The notes: generated by a model not told the origin, from the letters alone. DNA of 64,000 nucleotides from Daldinia sp. FL1419 (GCA_025201765.1 MU623482.1:22748-86747), one strand, 5' to 3'; positions 36,305 to 47,016 are shown, numbered from the stretch's first letter. A program made the numbers and translations.

Positions 36305-36847
36305 GCAAACTTGAAAGTTGAGGTAAGGATGATTTCTGTTATATTAAAGAAGGGAATTATTTTGTCACAGGTATAATAGAATTTAGTGTAACGTGAGTTA
36401 TGTATTAAATGGTGTGCTCTGTACCCAAGAGGTACCTACCCCTTAGGTATGTACCATGCTGATTGGATACCACCTGCAGATTGGATGTGGATGGACCCTG
36501 AAAGATTCGGTATTAAAAGTAAGTACTATGTACATGAGCGATCGCCGGGGCGCATTGAACATTGAAGCATCCGAGAGCTGAAAGAGCCGAGTTAAGCGAT
36601 ATGCAAGTACCCGTACCCCCTTGTATCAGATCATTCGTCCCGTCTCCTCTCATAAATCATGTCACTGTACTGGCACCCAATGGGTTTCATCTTTCTTGGA
36701 TATCATTCGACAGCTTTTTATAAATATATAGCTTCTTAAAATGAGCTTCAAGGAATGGTTCTGCAATATATACCTATATATATATTACAAAATTTCAAAA
36801 TCATAACTTCACTGCAAAGGAAAATCAACAACAGCAATTCTATCAAG
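36305..36847. promoter_or_regulatory. Divergent promoter between the Nudix gene (-) and the MIT gene (+)
   Basis: About 540 bp separate the two start codons, so the upstream elements must be shared or overlapping. The stretch includes ACCTACCCCTTAGGTATGTACC near 36,433-36,454 and a TATATA-rich segment just upstream of the MIT-protein start. No coding signature. Confidence 0.45.
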
Positions 36848-37140
36848 ATGCCGTCTTCTAAAGCAATGCTGGCCACAGCCTTGGCCAAGGCTAATACTGC
36901 CGTTCAACTCGACAATACTCATTCTCACACCTTCGCCTGCAAATACTACCAGGAAGCATGTGTTCTTCTATCACAGCTCGTAAATAGAGCATCAAACGAA
37001 GAAGACAAACGAAAACTAAAGGCAATCGTAAGTCTCAAACTTGACCAATTATAGACCCGTTTTACTGATACACTTGCCAGAGGCAAACCTATCTGATTCG
37101 CATAGAACAGTTGGAGAATTCTATACCCGAGGAGTCGTAG
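36848..37140 (+). CDS. Stand-alone MIT-domain protein, about 79 residues
   Basis: Two exons (36848-37027 and 37081-37140) encode 79 residues. The 53-nt intron has GTAAGT and CCAG ends; exon 2 ends in TAG after ENSIPEES. The protein is almost entirely one domain: a three-helix pattern with ALAKANTAVQLDNTHSHTFA, CKYYQEACVLLSQLVNRAS, then KRKLKAIRQTYLIRIEQLEN. This follows the MIT (microtubule interacting and trafficking) fold as in Vps4 and spartin: helix 1 with AxxxxxxAVxxD, helix 2 with YxxAxxLL, helix 3 with Y..R...L. MIT domains bind ESCRT-III tails; here no partner domain is attached. It converges on RSM25, 224 bp away. Family identification is by eye; gene reality is well supported by the precise splice restoring the helix-3 signature. 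Confidence 0.8.
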
Positions 37141-37363
37141 TGCGTAGGGAAATGAAAAGGAAAAACAAAGATACCCATTATTAATTTTCGAAGAGCATCG
37201 TTCACGGAGGATCATAGGACGCTTTAATGTAATTTTACCCCATCTACCGACTCGGCGAGTCGTGAAGTCGCAAAGTCGACTAAAAGGAGCTTTTAGTGTT
37301 ATACACGGAGGATTCGTACAGTTGTGGTACATTAAATAATTAAGCCAAGCATTTCTGCTGGAC

Positions 37364-38177
37364 CTATTTCTGTACTGGGGCGGGCTCTTCATCAGCTTGT
37401 TCCGTGAGCTCATCCATATCGACGCTATCGGGGTCAGCTTCCTCCCCAAAGCTCGTGTAGGCCGAATCCCGTTCTGAGCGGACTGCATCGATCTGTTTGC
37501 CAGCCCATCTCTTCCATTCCTCGAATTCCCTGTCTTCGAGCTCCACGCCCACTTGTATGTAGGACTTGCCGAAATATGCACCCACCATTTGGGCCTCTTC
37601 CTTGGCTATCCTGCGCTCGACCTCTTCTTCTTGTCGCAATGCGTAAAACTCCTTTCGCACTGTGTCGTATGCTTGCTCTTTCGTTATGTCTGGGACGTTA
37701 TACATCATCCATAATTGGCGCTGAACAACACTATGAGGGGGCTGTCAACCCATATTCTAATCGGCTTCGTATGCGCAAGTACAAATATGCTTACCTTTCG
37801 CCGCATAAAGTCATGTCCGGCTGTATTAATCCTTTAGACCAATCATACCTCTGCGCATCTTTTCCGTCCATTTCGATTATCATTCTCGGTCTCGCCAACT
37901 CCCAGGGGTGGTCTTTGTAGAACGTTCTCCGTAGCTCATCCTCTTCGTATACTATTTCTTGCGGTTGGAATAACCTGCTCGGCCTTCGTACCCTAGGGTT
38001 CTGTTTTTTGTGCTGAGGCGGGAATGGCCTGGTGAGAATTTCGGAGGGGGGTATTGACTCGACCACCTTGTACCATATCGGCTGCTGTACTTGAACGGTC
38101 GGGAAGATGCGATGGTTCATCAACGTCGTGACGGTCTGGTAAACCCTCCCGGGCAAGACCTGCCTTTGGCCACCCAT
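37364..38177 (-). CDS. rsm25: Mitochondrial small-subunit ribosomal protein mS23 (Rsm25/S25)
   Basis: Two exons (37795-38177 and 37364-37730) give 249 residues, close to yeast Rsm25 (264). The N-terminus begins MGGQRQVLPGRVYQTVTTLM and continues with QQPIWYKVVESIPPSEILTR, characteristic of the mS23 family; the second exon gives VVQRQLWMMYNVPDITKEQA and a long charged helix (REFEEWKRWAGKQIDAVRSE). The acidic C-terminus is fungal-specific. It is a component of the mitochondrial 37S ribosomal subunit. It is divergent from the PPR gene at 38,788 and convergent with the MIT gene. Confidence 0.93.
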
Positions 38178-38787
38178 GGCGCACTACGAAGAGGGCCACT
38201 GCGCCTAACCTCACTTATACTGTACAGTAGAGGTTGAAGCCCGAGCAATTGGTGCTGCGTCGGGTGTATAGGACGAGTTGAACCCGATTATTTGGAGATC
38301 GTCTAGATTACGAAAGTTTAGAAAATTGGTTTCGAAGTCGCATTGGAATCGAGTTGCTTAGGCGGGTCTCGATTGGCGGGGATAATCGATTTTCCTAAAC
38401 TGAATTATGATTTTTCATGTACATGTACATTGTCTTCGCGTAACCACTTGTACTTGATGCCATTAAATCACGTTAAAATCAATGGATAGCGGCCTAAAAT
38501 ACTTTGGCGCTGCTGGACTACTACGAAAAGATGTACCTAAATACCTCTAGGTTATCCCACTGTAGGAAGCTAGGAACCCTGCACTAAGGTTCTTATCAGT
38601 GGCATTTTTCTCTAATGCATGCGATAACGCGACCCCAAATCCGACGGCCCGCGGTCATTTATAAAGTAAAAAGTTGGAAATCACAAAATTTTCTCGAATT
38701 TCCATACACCACCGTCAATCTTATGCTGTTGAGTCCGTAAGGTACATAGAGAAGCTGTGATGACCGGACCAACATGCGGGACAGCTC
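38178..38787. promoter_or_regulatory. Divergent promoter RSM25 (-) / PPR gene (+)
   Basis: About 610 bp separate the start codons of two mitochondrial genes. A palindromic CATGTACATGTACATTG occurs near 38,416. Shared regulation is inferred from geometry only. Confidence 0.5.
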
Positions 38788-40638
38788 ATGAGAATCTCTA
38801 CTCGAATTGACAGGTCGATTTCCGGCGCGATACTCTCCTGTCGACCCTCGCCAAGCTTGAACTCAGTGCCCTCGTTATATACTACTAAAATACGAGATGA
38901 GTATAAGGAGGTCGGTTGTGAAGGCTTACTCGCCGTGTCCGGCTCTCCCTCCTTGGTGCGGCTTAGGAAGAGGCCCAAAGTATCTTGCACCTTTACTTCG
39001 CCGAGGTATATCAGTTCGACAATAGCAACATTGGGCCGTCGGCCTTCAAGTCCTGACTTCTTCAACTCCAATATCCATTATAATCGCAAATGGAACCATG
39101 CGACCGCGGGCACGGCCGAAATACCTTCTCCTCCCCGAGAAATTAGGCCGAGGCATGAGCTTCTTGAAATTGTTGACCAATACGACGATACCTCCGTGAA
39201 TGAGCATCTCGAATTCCTGAGGGATCCGTATCTACGAAGATATGCTCCTGCTGATGGCCCGAATCTTACGGTCTCGGATAAGAAAGAGGATTTCGATCTT
39301 CAATCTATTGACCATAGGCAAAGGCTAGATCCCGTGGAATCCGAAGCAGTTCGAAGGTTACGAGAAGCAGTGATTATCAAGCTTAGGCGCCCGGCAACTA
39401 TGGACTTGGATGAGATATACGACCGGTACTTGTCACTTCCTGAACCTCGTGTGTCACACATTACGGCCCGGCTAAGGCATCAGCTACTTGCAGTCCTTGG
39501 AATGACTGAACGGAAAGATTCCAAGTCTATGTTGCGGTACTTTTCTGTGGTGACAGACGTCAAAAATAGTGGTTTCCCCTTGACTATACTTGAATGGAAT
39601 ACTGCCATGTCATTCGCTAGCCGGTACGTCGGAAGATCAACAGAGATAGAAGTCAAGGCTGCGCTCCACCTCTGGCGTGAGATGGAGCAGACCGCAGGCA
39701 TACGCGCCTCTGATGTGACTTTTAATATCCTCTTCGACGTTGCGTCGAAAGCCGGTAAATTCAACCTGGCTGAGATGATGTACCAGGAAATGATAACTCG
39801 TGGTTTTCAATTCAACCGATACCATCACGTCAGTCTGATTCACTACTTTGGACTCAAACAAGACAGCAGCGGGATGAGAGCAGCGTATAAGGAAATGGTA
39901 GAGTCCGGCGAGGTCATCGACTCCATCGTGCTCAATAGTATCATATCTGGATTTCTGAGGTCCGGGGAAGAAGATGCTGCAGAGAAAGTCTACGAAAAGA
40001 TGAAAGACTCAGCTCGAGGGACCAAGGCAAGGCCAGACCAAAATTATTCAATGCAGAAGAATATTACCAAGGTGCTCATGATGTTCGCAAGGGTAGGAAA
40101 GAAGCATCCGGATATGCGCCCAAACTTTCAACAGACCGCATTAACCTCACCAAACTTGCAAACCTACCGTCTCCTTATCAACCATTTCGGCCCGAAGCTG
40201 GGTGACCTCGCCAAAGTCGCACAATTCCTTGACGAGATGAAAATTTTTGATGTTCAACTCCACGGTGCAATCTTCCTTGCGCTCTTCAAAGCTTTCGGGA
40301 AGCATGGGAATGCCGGGTCGGATTGGTCTGGGCCGAGGCTAGTTAGCGTATGGAATGCCTTCTTGGACGCCTTCGACTCTGGGACCGAGGGATTTTACAT
40401 TAGTACGTGGATGGCTATGGCTGTTCTAACAGCTTTCTCAAAAATTTCAACTCGAGGTCAGATGTTGGATATATACGAAAGTCTGAGGTCCAGATGGAAC
40501 CTAGACCCGGCGGATTCACAATTCATGATGGATTTCCTGAAGATGATTATGCAACGAGATATTTTTCATGTGCGGTCTGGGGACCTACCATTCTCGTATC
40601 CGGGATCGAATAGAGCATCTCTAGGTGTAAAACAATAG
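38788..40638 (+). CDS. Mitochondrial pentatricopeptide-repeat (PPR) protein
   Basis: Single exon, 616 residues. The N-terminus is Arg/Ser/Thr-rich and poor in acidic residues in the first ~25 positions (MRISTRIDRSISGAILSC), compatible with a mitochondrial presequence. From about residue 270 to 590 there are helical repeats of about 35 residues: ASDVTFNILFDVASKAGKFN with AEMMYQEMITRGFQFNRY; SIVLNSIISGFLRSGEED with AEKVYEKMKDSA; SPNLQTYRLLINHFGPKLGD with AQFLDEMKIFDVQLHGAIF. PPR proteins bind organellar RNA and act in processing, stability or translation. I do not recognise a specific named orthologue. Its neighbours RSM25 and COX8 are also mitochondrial. Confidence 0.88.
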   Translation: MRISTRIDRSISGAILSCRPSPSLNSVPSLYTTKIRDEYKEVGCEGLLAVSGSPSLVRLRKRPKVSCTFTSPRYISSTIATLGRRPSSPDFFNSNIHYNRKWNHATAGTAEIPSPPREIRPRHELLEIVDQYDDTSVNEHLEFLRDPYLRRYAPADGPNLTVSDKKEDFDLQSIDHRQRLDPVESEAVRRLREAVIIKLRRPATMDLDEIYDRYLSLPEPRVSHITARLRHQLLAVLGMTERKDSKSMLRYFSVVTDVKNSGFPLTILEWNTAMSFASRYVGRSTEIEVKAALHLWREMEQTAGIRASDVTFNILFDVASKAGKFNLAEMMYQEMITRGFQFNRYHHVSLIHYFGLKQDSSGMRAAYKEMVESGEVIDSIVLNSIISGFLRSGEEDAAEKVYEKMKDSARGTKARPDQNYSMQKNITKVLMMFARVGKKHPDMRPNFQQTALTSPNLQTYRLLINHFGPKLGDLAKVAQFLDEMKIFDVQLHGAIFLALFKAFGKHGNAGSDWSGPRLVSVWNAFLDAFDSGTEGFYISTWMAMAVLTAFSKISTRGQMLDIYESLRSRWNLDPADSQFMMDFLKMIMQRDIFHVRSGDLPFSYPGSNRASLGVKQ

Positions 40639-41123
40639 GCAGGGGCAACGAACATGGATGAATGATACCAATTATAGTATATATTAAGATACAAATAGAC
40701 TCACCTGTAAATATTATTAATATGCTACGATTTGAACGTTAGCCGAGAAAAGCTATTCCGCAAGAATATGTAATGTTTATAGAATATGCCCAATATTGGA
40801 CGAGCGAGAGTTTGCACTAGACCCGACTATTTATATCTGCTGAATTTTATATGATGATTTCAAAGACGATTCATAGGTATAATTCAAGATTAGGTACATG
40901 TGTGTACGGGTAGGGTAACTGTCCAGGTCGGGTTCTAAATAAGTTTAATATCACGGCTTACGGCCTTGGATCGATTGAAGCAAGAGATTATGCGCGGCGA
41001 TGGCCTCAATGTCTATTGTCAAGTATATGTACAACTTGCATCGTATTCCTCGTCGCCCTCGTCTAGCCGATACTCCATCTCGACATGCCCTCCGCGATTT
41101 TATTTCCAACCCATCGCTGTAAC
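40639..41123. other. Convergent 3' region PPR gene / COX8
   Basis: Non-coding, A+T-rich space between the stop codons of two convergent mitochondrial genes. No ORF of interest. Confidence 0.55.
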
Positions 41124-41446
41124 TTAAGCCTTGGGTTTCTTGGTTTGCCAGACTAGATTGCACCACGTTAGTATATGATATCATGACCCGACAACCCGAT
41201 TCTTAGCAACCGGACAAAGGGAAATGACGCACCAGCAATACCGACGGGGAGGAAGAAGCCGGTGAGCATGTAGCCCCAGTATCGCACAGCGAAGAAGCGG
41301 GTCTTGGTGTTGAAGGGCAAGTTGGAGTAGGGACCCTCGGAGTAGTGGTACGGAGACGAGAGACGGGCGCGGGTTGCGTGGAAGGCCCGGCGGGTGATCA
41401 TGGAGGTGATGCGCGGGGCGGCGCGGACGGCGGGTTGGGCGACCAT
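41124..41446 (-). CDS. cox8: Cytochrome c oxidase subunit 8 (COX8; mammalian VIIc family), mitochondrial precursor
   Basis: Two coding exons (41233-41446 and a 29-nt terminal exon 41124-41152) give 80 residues, against 78 in yeast Cox8. The presequence is Arg/Ala-rich (MVAQPAVRAAPRITSMITRR, then AFHATRARL). The mature part has the family motif HYSEGPYSNLPFNTKTRFFA followed by a single membrane span (YWGYMLTGFFLPVGIA) and the tail VWQTKKPKA. The intron 41153-41232 has a GTGCGT donor and an ACTAAC branch point. An additional 5'-UTR intron (41447-41505, GTAACC...CCTAG) ends exactly before the ATG, so AAG is joined to ATG in mature mRNA. Complex IV subunit of the inner mitochondrial membrane. Confidence 0.94.
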
Positions 41447-41505
41447 CTAGGCGTATCAATTAGCTTTCTAAGAGTTCGTTTGCTGGTTTGGCAATTGTCG
41501 GTTAC

Positions 41506-42127
41506 CTTGAGTATAGAGATTGCGTCGGGGGTTGAGGAGTGGAGAGAAGTAGTTTCTTTTTCTGTACTACGAAGCTTTTTAAACCTTTGTTTAAAACTTC
41601 CAAGGAATCATCGAACGATGAAGGTAGCTGCTTCTGCGGTGCTGACCCGAAATACGGTTAATCTTCGGTCCGTGAGACACTGGCCACACTGGATCTTGAA
41701 CTTTACAAGCTTAGTACAGTACCTCTAATAGCTGCTTCAGGTGAGTTTACCAGGTAGGTATGGCGTGTACCAGGCCTAACCTAGTACCTAAATGCGGTGG
41801 AGCCGTCTTATAAGCAGGTCCGCCTCTTACCGCCTGCCTCTCTTGTCCATCATTCCTGTTGTCCCACTCCTTGCTCGATTTTTCTGCCACGACCCGGTTT
41901 TTTTCTGTTAATGCTATCTCCAGAAAAGTTCGCGTTCTCTTTTACAAAAACCACCCATCAAAACTCTTGACGGATTGGGGCATAATTTAATCCTAATACC
42001 TGCGGGAAGGATAGGGATTCCTTCGAATTTGTTGCGAAGCGTAGCGCAATCAAAATCTACCAACGATTATTTCAATTTCCACCATTTATCGCATTCTCGC
42101 TGAGGCACGATATAGCACTCGTTCACA
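41506..42127. promoter_or_regulatory. Divergent promoter COX8 (-) / MTR4 (+)
   Basis: Upstream region shared by the two divergent genes; the ATG-to-ATG distance is about 680 bp. It has pyrimidine-rich stretches before the MTR4 start. The plus-strand ORF beginning at 41,345 overlaps COX8 and is a shadow. Confidence 0.5.
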
Positions 42128-45100
42128 ATGAATGAGCTGTTCGACGTTTTCGACGACCAGCCTACGGGCAAGGCCGAATCGGAACCTCAACCTTCTACGA
42201 CTGCGAAGCCACATAAGTCCAAGAAGAAGAGCAAGAAGCGAAAGGCAGATGGTGGTATGAAAAATAGAAATGCTACCGTAGTATCCGCACCCTCTGCGCC
42301 GGAGGTTGACATGACGGACATTGCGCCTACGTCACCCGAGGAGGAGGATGCTGAGGGAGCAGCATCCGAGGACCATGGGGATAGCAAGCGAAGACGTAAG
42401 AATGGTGTCGCTGAACCTGTACTTACAGACACATTCGAGACGGCAGAGTCGAGAGAAGTCGCAGCAGCAGCTGGATTTGCCCCGACCAAAGACGAGGCGT
42501 CGTTAGTTTTGTCACACAATATCCAACATCAAGTCGCACTCCCCCCGGATCTCGATTACGAATATGTCCCACTATCTGAACACAAGCCGCCGGAGAACCC
42601 TGCACGGACCTGGCCATTCACGCTCGATCCCTTCCAGCGCCTCTCGATCTCCTCTATTGAACGAGATGAGAGTGTCCTGGTGTCGGCGCATACGAGTGCT
42701 GGAAAGACTGTGGTAGCTGAGTATGCCATTGCACACTGTCTCAGGCAGAACCAACGAGTCATCTATACTAGTCCCATCAAGGCATTGAGTAACCAGAAAT
42801 ACCGAGAATTCAACGAGGCTTTCGGTGATGTTGGTCTCATGACCGGTGATGTCACCATCAATCCTACCGCTAGTTGTCTTGTCATGACAACCGAGATTTT
42901 GCGGTCTATGCTGTACCGAGGCTCCGAGATAATGCGAGAAGTTGCCTGGGTGGTTTTCGATGAAATCCACTACATGCGAGATAAGTCGCGTGGTGTAGTA
43001 TGGGAAGAGACAATTATCCTTCTACCTGATAAGGTCCGATACGTCTTTCTATCGGCCACCATCCCCAATGCCTTCCAATTTGCCGAGTGGATCGCAAAGA
43101 TCCATCGACAAGCCTGCCATGTCGTTTACACCGATTTCAGACCAACACCTCTACAGAACTACTTCTTCCCGGCTGGCGGATCAGGTATTTTCTTGGTTGT
43201 GGATGAGAAGGGTATATTCCGAGAACATAACTTTAACAAGACTATGCAGTTAATAGAAGAGCGCAAGGCTGCTGAAGCGAACGATGTCGACGCTAAGCAG
43301 AAGGGCAAAGGAAAACACAAGAAGAATTTCAAGGGAAACAACTCCGATAGCCAAGCTGACATCCAGAAGATCGTCAAGATGATCATGAACAAGAATTTCA
43401 ACCCCGTCATTGTTTTTAACTTCAGCAAGCGCGAGTGCGAAATGATGGCTTTAACAACTTCGAAATTTGCTTTCAACGACGATAGCGAGAAGGCGATGGT
43501 ACGAAAAGTTTTTATAAGCGCCATCGAGTCCTTGTCAGAGGAGGATCGTGAGCTCCCACAGATCCAAAACATTCTACCACTTTTAGAGAAGGGAATTGGT
43601 GTCCACCACTCCGGTCTCCTACCCATCCTGAAGGAAACTATCGAAATTCTTTTCCAAGAAGGTTTAATTAAAGTTCTTTTCGCGACCGAGACATTCTCTA
43701 TCGGCTTAAACATGCCGGCAAAGACGGTCGTTTTCACGAAGGTCACGAAGTGGGATGGTACTTCCACACGGCCCCTAACCCCGTCCGAGTACATCCAGAT
43801 GTCTGGCCGTGCGGGTCGTAGAGGTCTCGACGAGCGTGGCATCGTTATTATGATGATTGACGATAAGATGGAACCAGAAACAGCCAAGAATATTGTCGTT
43901 GGCCAACAAGACCGACTTAATTCCGCATTCTACCTAGGTTACAACATGGTTCTGAACTTACTCAGAATCGATGCCATCAACCCTGAGTTCATGTTGGAGA
44001 ACTGCTTCTTCCAGTTCCAGAATACCGCTAGTGTCGCTGGCCTAGAACATGAGTTAATGAAGCTACAAAAGGCGCGAGATGAGATGGTTATCCCGGATGA
44101 GGCTACCGTCAAGGATTATTACGGTTTACGACAGCAAATTAGCCAGTACACCAAGGACATGTTGGCCGTCATCCAACATCCCAATTATTGTCTCGAGTAT
44201 CTTCAACCTGGAAGGCTTGTGCAAATCGCCAACCCAAAGACGAACAAGGACTTTGGCTGGGGTGTCGTTGTCAACCTCACGAAGCGTAAGGACCCAAAAT
44301 TCGGCGAGGATGAATACCCTCCCCAAGAATCCTATTTCATAGATGTTTTCCTTCGTCTCGACCCGAATTGCGATCCCTTTGGTCCTGCCAGCCCCTCAAC
44401 GGAGATGCCTGAAGGTGCTCGAGCTAGTGATCCTAGCCAAGACAGCATCTTCGAAGTGGTACCCTGCATGCTTACATGTATCAAGGCTCTTAGTCAGATC
44501 CGAGTGTTCATGCCTAAGGATATAACCGGCCGGGATGATATTGAATCTGTTCGCAAGCAGACGCTCAAGTCGCTTAAGGAGGTTGAGCGAAGGTTCCCTG
44601 ATGGTTTACCCATCTTGGACCCTATTGAGAACATGAACATAACAGACGATTCGTTCAAGAAGCTCCTCCGCAAGATTGAAGTCCTCGAGTCGCGACTGCT
44701 AGCTAACCCGCTTCACGGTTCGCCCATGCTTCCAGGTCTATGGGAACAATACTCAGCAAAGATTGCCCGCAACGAGGAGATCAAGGCTCTCAAGAAGAAG
44801 ATCGTCAAGGCCCATTCTATCGCCCAGCTAGATGAACTCAAGTCGAGAAAGCGAGTTCTACGACGTCTCGGGTTTATCAACGAATCCGAAGTGGTTCAGA
44901 TGAAGGCCCGTGTAGCCTGCGAAATTTCCTCGACAGAAGGCCACGAGCTGCTACTGTCCGAATTACTCTTTAACCGATTTTTCAACGAACTCTCCCCTGA
45001 GCTATGCGCCGCCATTCTTAGCGTGTTCATTTTCGAGGAGAAGGTTGAGGCACAGGCTCTACCTGATGAACTAATGAAGCCTTATTCGCAAGTGCAAGCT

Positions 45101-45469
45101 CAAGCCCGAATCATTGCTAAGGTCAGCCAAGAGAGTAAACTGGAAGTAAATGAGGAGGAGTATGCCCAGAGCTTAAAGTGGCAACTTATGGAAACTGTCT
45201 ATGCTTGGGCAAACGGGAAATCATTCGCCGAAGTCTGGTAGGTGTACTTGGTGATACGATTTATCCTATAAGCTAACAGGTATTCTAGCAAAATGACTAA
45301 CGCCTACGAGGGTTCCCTAATCCGTCTATTCCGCCGACTCGAGGAACTTCTTCGCCAGATGGCGCAAGCAGGAAAGGTTATGGGTAGCGAAGAACTAACG
45401 ACCAAGTTCGAGGAGAGTTTGGCCAAGATTCGTCGTGACATCGTGGCCGCCCAATCCCTATACTTGTAA
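42128..45469 (+). CDS. mtr4: Exosome RNA helicase Mtr4/Dob1 (Ski2-like DExH)
   Basis: Two exons (42128-45237 and 45289-45469) give 1,096 residues (yeast Mtr4 is 1,073). The N-terminus has Lys-rich and acidic patches. Helicase motif I AHTSAGKT is at residues 187-194, motif II DEIH at 278-281, motif III SAT in VFLSATIPN, and motif VI QMSGRAGRRG at 557-566. The Ski2-like arch insertion follows (EYLQPGRLVQIANP), and the C-terminal helical domain ends in exon 2 (TNAYEGSLIRLFRRLEELLR). It feeds RNA to the nuclear exosome, including within TRAMP. The 51-nt intron is bounded by GTAGGT and TCTAG and is needed to restore C-K-M-T-N. The presence of Mtr4's Lys-rich segment after motif III is normal for the family. 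Confidence 0.97.
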
Positions 45470-45984
45470 CAAAGCTCTAACGACGAGCTTTCATGTCCAA
45501 CCATTCTTCCCGACGACTTTTGATACCTTGCTTCGATGCATATTCACGTCAAGGTAAGTGGATGGGCGAGGATGTAATATTTAGATATTCGGAGTCTACG
45601 ATTATGAAATTTGGAGTTTAGGAACAGGGATACCACTTATTTCAAGATCAATGACAGAGACGGGACCTAATTAGGTCTTTTATTACGTTCCCCTCTTGAG
45701 ACGTAGCCATCTCTCGAGATTTTGGATTCTTTAGTATGATTAGATAGTGAATGGGGGTATCGCCATTGTTGGCGATACCCAACCCGCTTGCTTGTCTTTT
45801 CGTCCTTTGCTATCGTGATGCAGTTTGTCTATTGTGCTGATTGTGCTGATATCGAAATGGGCATGTCCCCCCAAGACGCCCTATTATAATTTCAACTTCC
45901 GTTGCAACGCCATTTCCATGCATACTCGTGTAAATACTTCTATCCCAATCCGGTGCCGTAGTTCCAATATTAGTTTCCCGCGAA
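45470..45984. other. Convergent 3' region MTR4 / DSC3
   Basis: About 500 bp of non-coding sequence holding both 3' UTRs. A near-perfect hairpin, GGGTATCGCCA...TGGCGATACCC, lies at about 45,754-45,780. Confidence 0.6.
45753..45781. terminator. Inverted repeat in the MTR4 3' region
   Basis: An 11-bp perfect inverted repeat (GGGTATCGCCA / TGGCGATACCC) with a very short loop sits about 290 bp after the MTR4 stop and 200 bp from the DSC3 stop. It could form an RNA hairpin in either 3' UTR. A functional role in termination or convergent-transcript handling is speculation. Confidence 0.4.
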
Positions 45985-47016
45985 TCACTTCTCGCCGGAG
46001 ATGCTCCTAATAATCCCGATCAAAACGCTAAACAAGACGCCCACGCCAACCATAAACCTCCATCGTCCACTTGCCATGCCTTCTTCCCGTACAAGCCATC
46101 CGGCGCTGCCTAGCGGCCACATAAACCCCGTTATCACGCCGCGGATCATAACGTCGACAAGAGCAACTAGCCCTACCTCGTCGCTGTCCGTGCCATTGCT
46201 CAGGCTCCCTCCCATACCCCCTCCGCCACCGAGCGCGCCTGTAGAGGGCATCGAAGCACCGTTATCGTCGATCCACGCGTCCTCCATCCTGCGGAACGAA
46301 TCCGGCGAGGGTAAGGTATCCGGTGTGAAGCGCGAGGCGTGGATGCTGCGGAACTGCAGCCGGAGCTGGTTCACTTCGGCGGTGGTGAAACCCGCGGAGA
46401 GTAACCGGTCGAAACCTCGCGGCGCGGCGGATGTGCTGGGGAGAGGAGTCCCTGGGGGATGAGACGTGTGCGATGAGGGCGAGGACGTGCGCGATGGAGC
46501 CGGGGGCGGGGCTGCGGCGGCGAGGGCTTCGGCTTCGAGTTCGGCTGTCGTAAGACTATCGCCTATAGAGCAGTTCACGTATATCCTCTGCGGGGGCTCC
46601 GGTCTCCCCGGTACAGATTTCCCTTTTCCTTTGCCATCTCCCCCTCCTCCCCCTCCTCCTCCTCCTCCCCTTCCACCGTAATCCCTATCCCTCGGCGGCG
46701 GTGGTAATAGCGGCGTGCGCAGGACGGAACTCAGCACGGCGCCGTCGGGCAGGATTTTGCCGCCGTGGATGAAGCGCAGGCGCCGCTGGGAGTTGGGCTC
46801 TTCGAGACGTTGGCGGATGAGGTGTTTGAGGGATATTACGGTGGTCTGGGAGGGGTGCGGGATGTCGAGGTCGAGGTCGGGGAGGGAGGCGCTGAAGCGG
46901 ATTGTTAGGAGGAGAGGAGGGGTGGTGGGAGGGGATGGAGATAAAGATGGGGAGGGGGAGGGGGAGCGGAGGAGGGGCGAGGAGGGGGGTTTGAGGGTTG
47001 AAGGGGAGGATTTCAT
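45985..47016 (-). CDS. dsc3: DSC E3 ubiquitin ligase complex subunit 3 (Dsc3; DUF2407 ubiquitin-like protein)
   Basis: Single exon; 343 residues from the ATG at 47016 (MKSSPSTLKPPSSPLLRSP), or 392 from an in-frame ATG at 47163 whose extra residues look like translated leader. After a Ser/Pro tract, the ubiquitin-like DUF2407 domain reads LLLTIRFSASLPDLDLDIP ... LKHLIRQRLEEPNSQRRLRF then IHGGKILPDGAVLSSVL. A polyglycine run interrupts the domain before RIYVNCSIGD. The C-terminal half (DUF2407_C) contains GFDRLLSAGFTTAEVNQLR and two membrane spans near the end (around VDVMIRGVITGFMWPLG and FMVGVGVLFSVLIGII). The Dsc complex works in the Golgi/ER to trigger SREBP cleavage and membrane-protein degradation. 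It is the last gene before the A+T-rich block. Confidence 0.92.
   Translation of the reverse strand: MKSSPSTLKPPSSPLLRSPSPSPSLSPSPPTTPPLLLTIRFSASLPDLDLDIPHPSQTTVISLKHLIRQRLEEPNSQRRLRFIHGGKILPDGAVLSSVLRTPLLPPPPRDRDYGGRGGGGGGGGGGDGKGKGKSVPGRPEPPQRIYVNCSIGDSLTTAELEAEALAAAAPPPAPSRTSSPSSHTSHPPGTPLPSTSAAPRGFDRLLSAGFTTAEVNQLRLQFRSIHASRFTPDTLPSPDSFRRMEDAWIDDNGASMPSTGALGGGGGMGGSLSNGTDSDEVGLVALVDVMIRGVITGFMWPLGSAGWLVREEGMASGRWRFMVGVGVLFSVLIGIIRSISGEK

Noticed and set aside
36946..37581. 211-codon minus-strand ORF spanning the MIT gene and RSM25 end
   Set aside because: Antisense to both genes; composition and lack of motifs indicate chance.
42187..43887. Antisense ORFs in MTR4, up to 242 codons
   Set aside because: They mirror conserved helicase codons; no start context or family match.
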